From Holothuria scabra (Eukaryota; Echinodermata; Holothuroidea; Aspidochirotida; Holothuriidae): DNA of 64,000 nt. The translations under genes and the position numbers were made by a program. The stretch spans positions 24,799,648 through 24,863,647 of the forward strand of contig CM074189.1 in NCBI GenBank assembly GCA_037179385.1, read 5' to 3'. The notes under the pieces were generated by a model. That model was not told where the DNA came from and ran no database searches. It saw only the letters and a list, made by a program, of their open reading frames with translations. Below, piece after piece: positions 58,151 through 64,000 of this stretch (the first letter of the stretch is position 1; each line of letters starts with the position of its first letter).

Positions 58151-61100
58151 TTAACACGATTGTATAATGATCAGAGAAAACTTTTTCGAGCGCAGGGCAA
58201 AACAAAACTCAAAGCGCAAGATTCAAGGAATGGGGGTCCGAAGAACGAAGCCCTTTAAATTTCGGAGGTTTCAGCATTTCACTGGTGTCACTCATTTATC
58301 TTTTCTGTTATCACAACTATTTACTGACCTAGTTCGGGGAAGGGCAACGTAGGGGCAAGGCCAAATTCTGGAGGTAAATGCTCCTTCTTGCCCTCCCTAC
58401 AGCACCCACTGAACGTGAGGTTTTCAGATAGATAGACGGCTATGCAGCAACTTTATTTGAAGGAATTTGGTTAGTAGCATGAAAAGGCCTCACATGAAGA
58501 AATCACGTACATCGAGGTATCCCGTAGAACAAGCTTGAATTTCTCGTCATAATCCCATCAACTATCTGACAAACTGTACTATGCTATTCCGACTTCTAGG
58601 AAAGATACAAATTATGTTTTGTACAGAACTCCATCCTAATGCAAGACTACAAGAAATATAATTTGGCCTGTGTGTTCCTATATCTAAATTTCTATAATCT
58701 AGAAATGGCTATCGGAGCAGTATGTATAATTTCTGAAAATGCATGAAAATGTATGAAAATGTATAGGATTTGAATTCCCTTACACTAAGAGCTAAAAACT
58801 GTAAACTTTACTCCAAATGGAACGATATGTCACACAAATGGAACGGGGATAGCTCTAATAAGAGTAGTTCTTTTTACTTTGATCAAACAGCGGGGAAAAT
58901 CTTTGTCTTTGTCCTTACAGGTCCCTTCGGCCAGTTATCACAAAGTAATAAAATTAGCAGAATAATATGAACGTTGATTTACATTTTTGTTCGTTTTACA
59001 GAGTTTGTAACAGGAAACATAGTGAAATTAGTTTCTATCACTTATAGTTATTGCTATATTTGAAACGGGAACTTCAGTTTGTCGTAGGAGCCATTCAGTC
59101 CTTACATAAGCAAAATACTGTCGATGAAGTATTGCAAAACCGAAAGAAATAGCTTATAAAAGCGGCAGTTTGAAGTTTATTAGGGCAACGTAGCGAGTCT
59201 TTCTTGCCCCGTCTGATCTAGTCATAAAAGTTCATTGCTGTTCAGTCAGGCTCAAACCGATTGTCTCGCTTTCGATTCCTGTGATTTGAAAGGGTCTCTA
59301 TTTTGTCATAATTTCTGGTGTCCCCATCATAAGCCCGCATAATATTTCATTTCTATTTATATGAAGATAAGTCACCATAACCTAGCTAAAGATTGTGCCG
59401 GTGTGTCGATGTTACATCACTTCAAACGTCAATCAGTATTTTGGGTTAGATAACTAGAAATCCTTTTAGATTCAATACCACAAAAACTTTTTCTCTAAAT
59501 GGATGATTTATGAAAAGCACAACGTGGTCTCTGTTAGGAGTGCTCACGCAGGCACTCAAGAACTCCTTCACCAAGCACTTCAAACCGTGTGGCTTAAAAT
59601 ATGGTTATGTTAGGTTATTTGTCATATTGAAATTGATTATCCCTTTAAACACTTTATGACGTACCGACATTTGATAGTTCAGAATGGGTTTTTTAAAGTT
59701 AACAGTGAAGGTGAGAGTGAATAGTTTTCTGTCAAATTGAGGATTTCTTATGTGCAAAAATTTGTTTGCGTTTTTATATGGATAATCATTTAAGGCCCAA
59801 TCCACGTGGAAAGGAAACTGAGCGTTCTGTTAAAACTGAATTCAATAGTATTGGATTGTATGCGGTATGAATAGAAAGAAAAGAAATTTTTCACCTTGGT
59901 GATGTATATAAAAGCCTGTGTCAAAATTTATCAACAGATATCGGTAAATATGTATAAATATAAAATATAAGATGATCACTTGGGACAAACACACATATCA
60001 GTTGAAAGTTGTAATTCATAAGCCAACGGCTTCTCCCACATTCTTGGTCGCTTAGCGTCGTAAAACAACTGCCCTTCAAGGCCTGATTATTATTATTATA
60101 TCATTCGGGGTCTTTCAATGAAACAGGAAATTATAATTTAAATGAAAGCATGGCTCCACTAAGTCTGAGCACTATTCGAACAAAACGCATACAAGGCAGA
60201 TGCTCTAACACGTAGGATAACAACTGTGAAACTTTTCATTAAGGAAGGGAATAATTCCTATTACGTACGCAGGGGTGACACAACAGGGGAGCAGGGGACG
60301 ACCGTCACCCTATTATTTGCAACAAAATATAAAAAAAGGAGGGAAAGGAGAAAAGGAGGAAAAGGAAGACCAACAGAAAGTTAACAACCAAAAAGTAAAC
60401 GCAATTCGAAAAGAAAAGTATGTGATTCTAACATGGACATTGGTTTATAAAAATGCAAAATGCTGCACCAAATTGCTTCCTAATATTTTCTCATCTAGGT
60501 TGCTATTATTTACATTAGTTATCGGTGAAGGAAAAACTAGCTCACCTTTTAATGTAATCTTAAAATATTGCAAAAAAGAGGAAAAAACCGCAGTCCCTTG
60601 ATGGTAAAGACTTATAGAAAACCTCAGATTTCTTAGAACAAATGTGACTTCAAAAAGGCTAAACTTTGCACCAGATTGTGTCACTCTGTACGATGTCCCG
60701 GTTATTTACAAAAAATAAAAGGGGTAAAGACACCCATCTCCTTAGATCCCTCCTTCAGATGGCGATCATTCAAACACTTCTTTGCCCCCTATCAAACTAT
60801 TTTTCGGCGACACTTACTTGCAGAGTAAAAACAAGACAAGAGACTAAAAAAGCAAACGATTCATTGTCAATGCGGAGAAGTTATGTATACCCTAAACTCA
60901 CTTTGGTACACAAATCTGGTTTTTGATGTGGTAATGTCTAGAGGATAAACTGTAAAAAAGGAATGGAATTATCCCCAAATGATGAAGAATTTATTGTTCT
61001 TTCACACATGGGCGTTAACTCTTTGCATGGAGTTCCCTTTTGACGTGAGAATTTGCACAGCCACTCTTAACGTTATGAGGTTTGAAGGAAACCTACAAAG

Positions 61101-61922
61101 CGAAGAATGGATGTTTAATCAGGGAGTCTCTAGCAACTGCCTGTTTTTATCTAGATTGCAAAACGAAAGATAAAATAATTACACATTTCTCAACAATTGT
61201 AAAGACTTTCAGCAAAATATTGTTAAATAATACATACATATTGAACAAGTTCATAAGTCTTCAAAAGATAAGTTCATGAAATTTTTGCAACATTACGAGT
61301 CTGAAGCCTATGACTCTGTTATAGAAAGGATTTTGCTGATTTGGCTTTTTACACGATTCAATGACGACGGGTTTGGTACCTCCAACGGCCAGTCATTCCA
61401 ACCTGTAGCAACCAATTCAAAGAAACGTTTCCTAAAACAATCAGTTTGGTCGCCATGCTTTAACATTTTCTGCCGGTAAATGATCTTAACTATTTTAGGA
61501 GAGAAAATAAAGACAATAAATAAGTAGGATCAACATCATTCAGTGACTGATATTATCCATTGTCTATCTCTTCCTACGTATTATGATGTCACGACTGTCC
61601 CAGTGTAAAGTGTTGAAAATATCATTTGAGCTTCAATCTGAGCCAGCCATGAAAAAATAAAACATAATCATACATTAGAAAACGCTATATTTGTTAGCAA
61701 TGAACGGCTAAATTCATTTAAGAAAGCCAACCTTTGACTCATTGCCTTACATACCGCGTCTACGTGCATTTGCAAGTGTTGTATTACTCTCAACTATTAC
61801 TGCCAACATTGTTCACAGCTATAATATTTCGGACAACGGTATAAACCAATGAGAGGTGGGAAGGGGGTCAATTTGTGTCTCTTCCCTCGTAGAGAAACCA
61901 TAAGAAACCATAACACTATTGG

Positions 61923-62048
61923 TCATATCTTTGATATAGTTCTTTGGTAAACGTGATCTGTGTGGGCTTCGGTTCCTGTATTTTCAAAGTTGTTGTCATC
62001 TTCAGCTTCTTCACTGGCGTTGGAACTGACGTGGTAATCTTCCTTCAC
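61923..62048 (-). CDS. Probable last exon of the kinase gene (C-terminal tail)
   Basis: 126 nt after a CTTTGCAG acceptor, phase 0, which fits the phase-0 donor of the kinase exon at 63,736. It encodes 41 acidic, Ser/Thr-rich residues (VKEDYHVSSNASEEAEDDNN at the start, VYQRTISKI at the end) and stops with TGA at 61925-61923. Two Tyr residues could be phosphorylation sites, as is usual in kinase tails. The link to the kinase exon rests on strand, order and phase only, and other exons could lie between them. Confidence 0.45.
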   Translation of the reverse strand: MKEDYHVSSNASEEAEDDNNFENTGTEAHTDHVYQRTISKI

Positions 62049-63735
62049 CTGCAAAGTTTATTGTGAAACACATATTGCCATGTAAATGAAGACTGTACAA
62101 AAACTCGGATAGAGAATAGTGATAACAGGTCGTATCGGTATCCATTCATAACATCCTGAAAGACATTCTTTTGGAAATTTAATTGTTTTACAACGCTACA
62201 GTGCATCATGAAACCAGACCGCATGCTTTAGACGATCGTTATTAGTAGACTTTTTCAATCAGCAATGCAGACTGATCATACCGTAGAACGGTTTTCAACT
62301 AGTCAATTCATAAGGCATTTGATATAGTAAAAGTTAACAGCAGACGATACTTTATTGTAATTTTTAATTTGGAAAATGAATCATGATGAAACTTGATTTA
62401 AAGTAAATTTAAATCAAGTTTTAAATCAAGTGCAATAGGGAGTACACAGATGGAGTTAAATACATGGACAGAGCATGTAACGGTTACGGTCCTATACGTC
62501 GATGGTCGCCACCGACTGGGACAAAAAAAGCGCATCAAGATGGTCGTCGCGAAGCTATGAGTCGTCTGTTTTGGCGAAGACCTTGTACTATTTTTAAACA
62601 AAGTTTAACTCGAATGGGAAATAATATCACATTTCTGCAAAACGTGAAGAGATTTTGACCTTACCTTGCCAAATTTTAAAAATATTCCAACTTCCTTGCA
62701 AAAGATAGTGATATACTTGAGAAAGTCCAAACTTTTACACGAAATATATCAGACAGCCATCTTGGTGCGCCTTTTCTCACACTATGGTAGCGACAATTTA
62801 CTGTGTAGTATGCTCTGTCCATGTATAGGAAGTCCCGGTCTGGATGTGGTGCAGCATTTAGTATGGGATATTGTCAAGTTTTCGTGAAGTACGTATACAA
62901 GCAAAAAAAATATAGGTTAATTAGCAACCGAAAGAAAATGGGGATCACAGCCCTTCCTTGCGGAATATGAATGGATGCTTTACACCATAAAGGCCATTTC
63001 GACACATTTAACACCGCAAAACCACACGTAAAATCTGTGTTAAGATTATGAGTCAAATAACAAAATAATGATTCAACGGGAAAGGGTTAACTGATACTTT
63101 GGAATACGTGAAGTGGGTGCGGTAACGTTTTTTATCCTAACGATTTCCAAGATGGGCGTAAGTGGATAGTTCTAAACTAAATTTTCGAACTCGATTATGG
63201 ATTCCATATATGGCTCCTTCCTTCTACTAAAGAAGGAAAAGGAGCTGGTTGAAAAAAAAAAATCAATTACACATTGGTTGTAGACGAATGAATGAAACTG
63301 TGAGTTACAGTGCGTCCATAAGAAAATAGGCGGAGGAAGTCATCCCATGACGAATTAAAATCTCTCTTAGCAGCTGGCTTTAATGCACCTTTGAAGGTGA
63401 TTCTTCCTCTCTGACAAAAATTCCTAGCTCTGAAACTGGAGTGGGATCATGCATGCAGAGGTGTAATTGTATCTATGTCTAAATAGACGTGACATTATAT
63501 CTTGACAATCGTTTGATAATCAGAGATAGATGTGGAAAGGGCGCCACCAGTTTTCAAGAGAAGAAATAACATGCTTTGCTAAAAAACATAATATTAAGCA
63601 TATGTATGAATAAACATAAAAAACACGTAATTTCCAAACGTGACAAAGTAGTCGATGGTCATGACAAAACTGGTTTGAACGACGAAAGCGGCCCATGGCA
63701 TGTATAAATATTGCTAATTCGAAAATACTGTTTAC

Positions 63736-63841
63736 CAAATTGTGAATGGATGACGTAAATGCTTCTAGTTTATCCTTTACAACAGTCAAAGAAGGACGCC
63801 GTGCACTCCGCTGTGACCAACAACTTTGAATGATTTCGAAT
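63736..63841 (-). CDS. Protein kinase C-terminal domain exon (probable tyrosine kinase)
   Basis: 106 nt after a pyrimidine-rich TTCCAG acceptor. One base completes the previous codon, then 35 codons: FEIIQSCWSQRSARRPSL followed by VVKDKLEAF. The pattern CW-x(6)-RPS-x(4)-K-x-LE is subdomain XI of tyrosine and tyrosine-kinase-like protein kinases, with the invariant Arg present. Donor TTG|GTAAAC, phase 0. Upstream kinase exons would lie right of the window. Whether it is a receptor or a cytosolic kinase cannot be told. The open frame runs on past the donor but loses kinase character. Confidence 0.65.
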
Positions 63842-64000
63842 CTGGAAAAAAAAACGAATTAAGTCCTTTTAATACATATGTATTGAATGAACATATCTTC
63901 GAGACCGTATAACAACGTTGTTAGAAAAAAAAAATATGAAAAGCACTGTTGACACATTTCGAGTAAGCTTAGTACTGTAGTTTAAAGGTTTTAATATTCT

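Larger units (their letters stand above)
55858..61922. other. Intergenic up to the kinase gene
   Basis: Holds the 9-bp minisatellite, the diverged direct repeat pair and an AATAAA at 56,388 after a short unrecognised frame (56,116-56,355). A CAGGGGTGACACAAC at 60,271 looks like a hAT end but no partner end was found. Nothing else is recognisable. Confidence 0.45.

Noticed and set aside
60271..60310. End of another hAT-like element (CAGGGGTGACACAAC)
   Set aside because: No matching opposite end or target duplication was found nearby.

Overview
This window is animal nuclear DNA. It is AT-rich, about 60 kb of it is intron or intergenic sequence, coding sequence is split into short exons with GT/AG borders, and it is loaded with animal-type transposons: a Penelope-like retroelement with a GIY-YIG nuclease, hAT-like DNA elements, a tRNA-derived SINE, a solo LTR and (TA)n tracts. 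The mix fits a marine invertebrate, possibly a deuterostome such as an echinoderm, but nothing in the sequence fixes the species.

The main content is two head-to-tail paralogues of the glutamate-cysteine ligase catalytic subunit (GCLC), both on the minus strand. GCLC carries out the first and rate-limiting step of glutathione synthesis: ATP-dependent joining of glutamate (gamma-carboxyl) to cysteine. Copy B (24,852-45,987) has 15 recognisable coding exons that splice in phase into about 619 codons from the first recognisable residue to a stop. Copy A (13,533 down to 1,420) shows 12 exons, and its last ones must lie left of the window. Eleven of the twelve shared exons have exactly the same length in both copies and exon 1 differs by one codon, yet the proteins are only about 60% identical (279 of 464 residues, counted by hand). 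Both look maintained by selection. They differ at cysteines known to matter for redox control and subunit pairing in other GCLCs.

At the right edge (61,923-63,841, minus strand) are two in-phase exons that look like the end of a tyrosine-kinase-type protein kinase domain and its C-terminal tail.

Layout: 1-13,533 GCLC copy A with a SINE, microsatellites and small inverted-repeat elements in its introns; 13,534-24,851 intergenic, with a hAT-like element (20,224-21,821) and a 403-bp MITE (23,345-23,747); 24,852-45,987 GCLC copy B, with a 2.16-kb hAT-like element in intron 10, a degenerate Penelope-like element (about 36,021-39,546) in intron 8 that itself carries a 703-bp hAT-like MITE at its stop codon, and a foldback MITE in intron 1; 45,988-61,922 intergenic, with a perfect AT-cored palindrome, a solo LTR (46,509-47,292), a probable Penelope 3' fragment, and a 2.7-kb hAT-like element (53,138-55,849); 61,923-64,000 kinase gene 3' end.

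All homology calls come from reading motifs and splice borders by eye; no database search was run.
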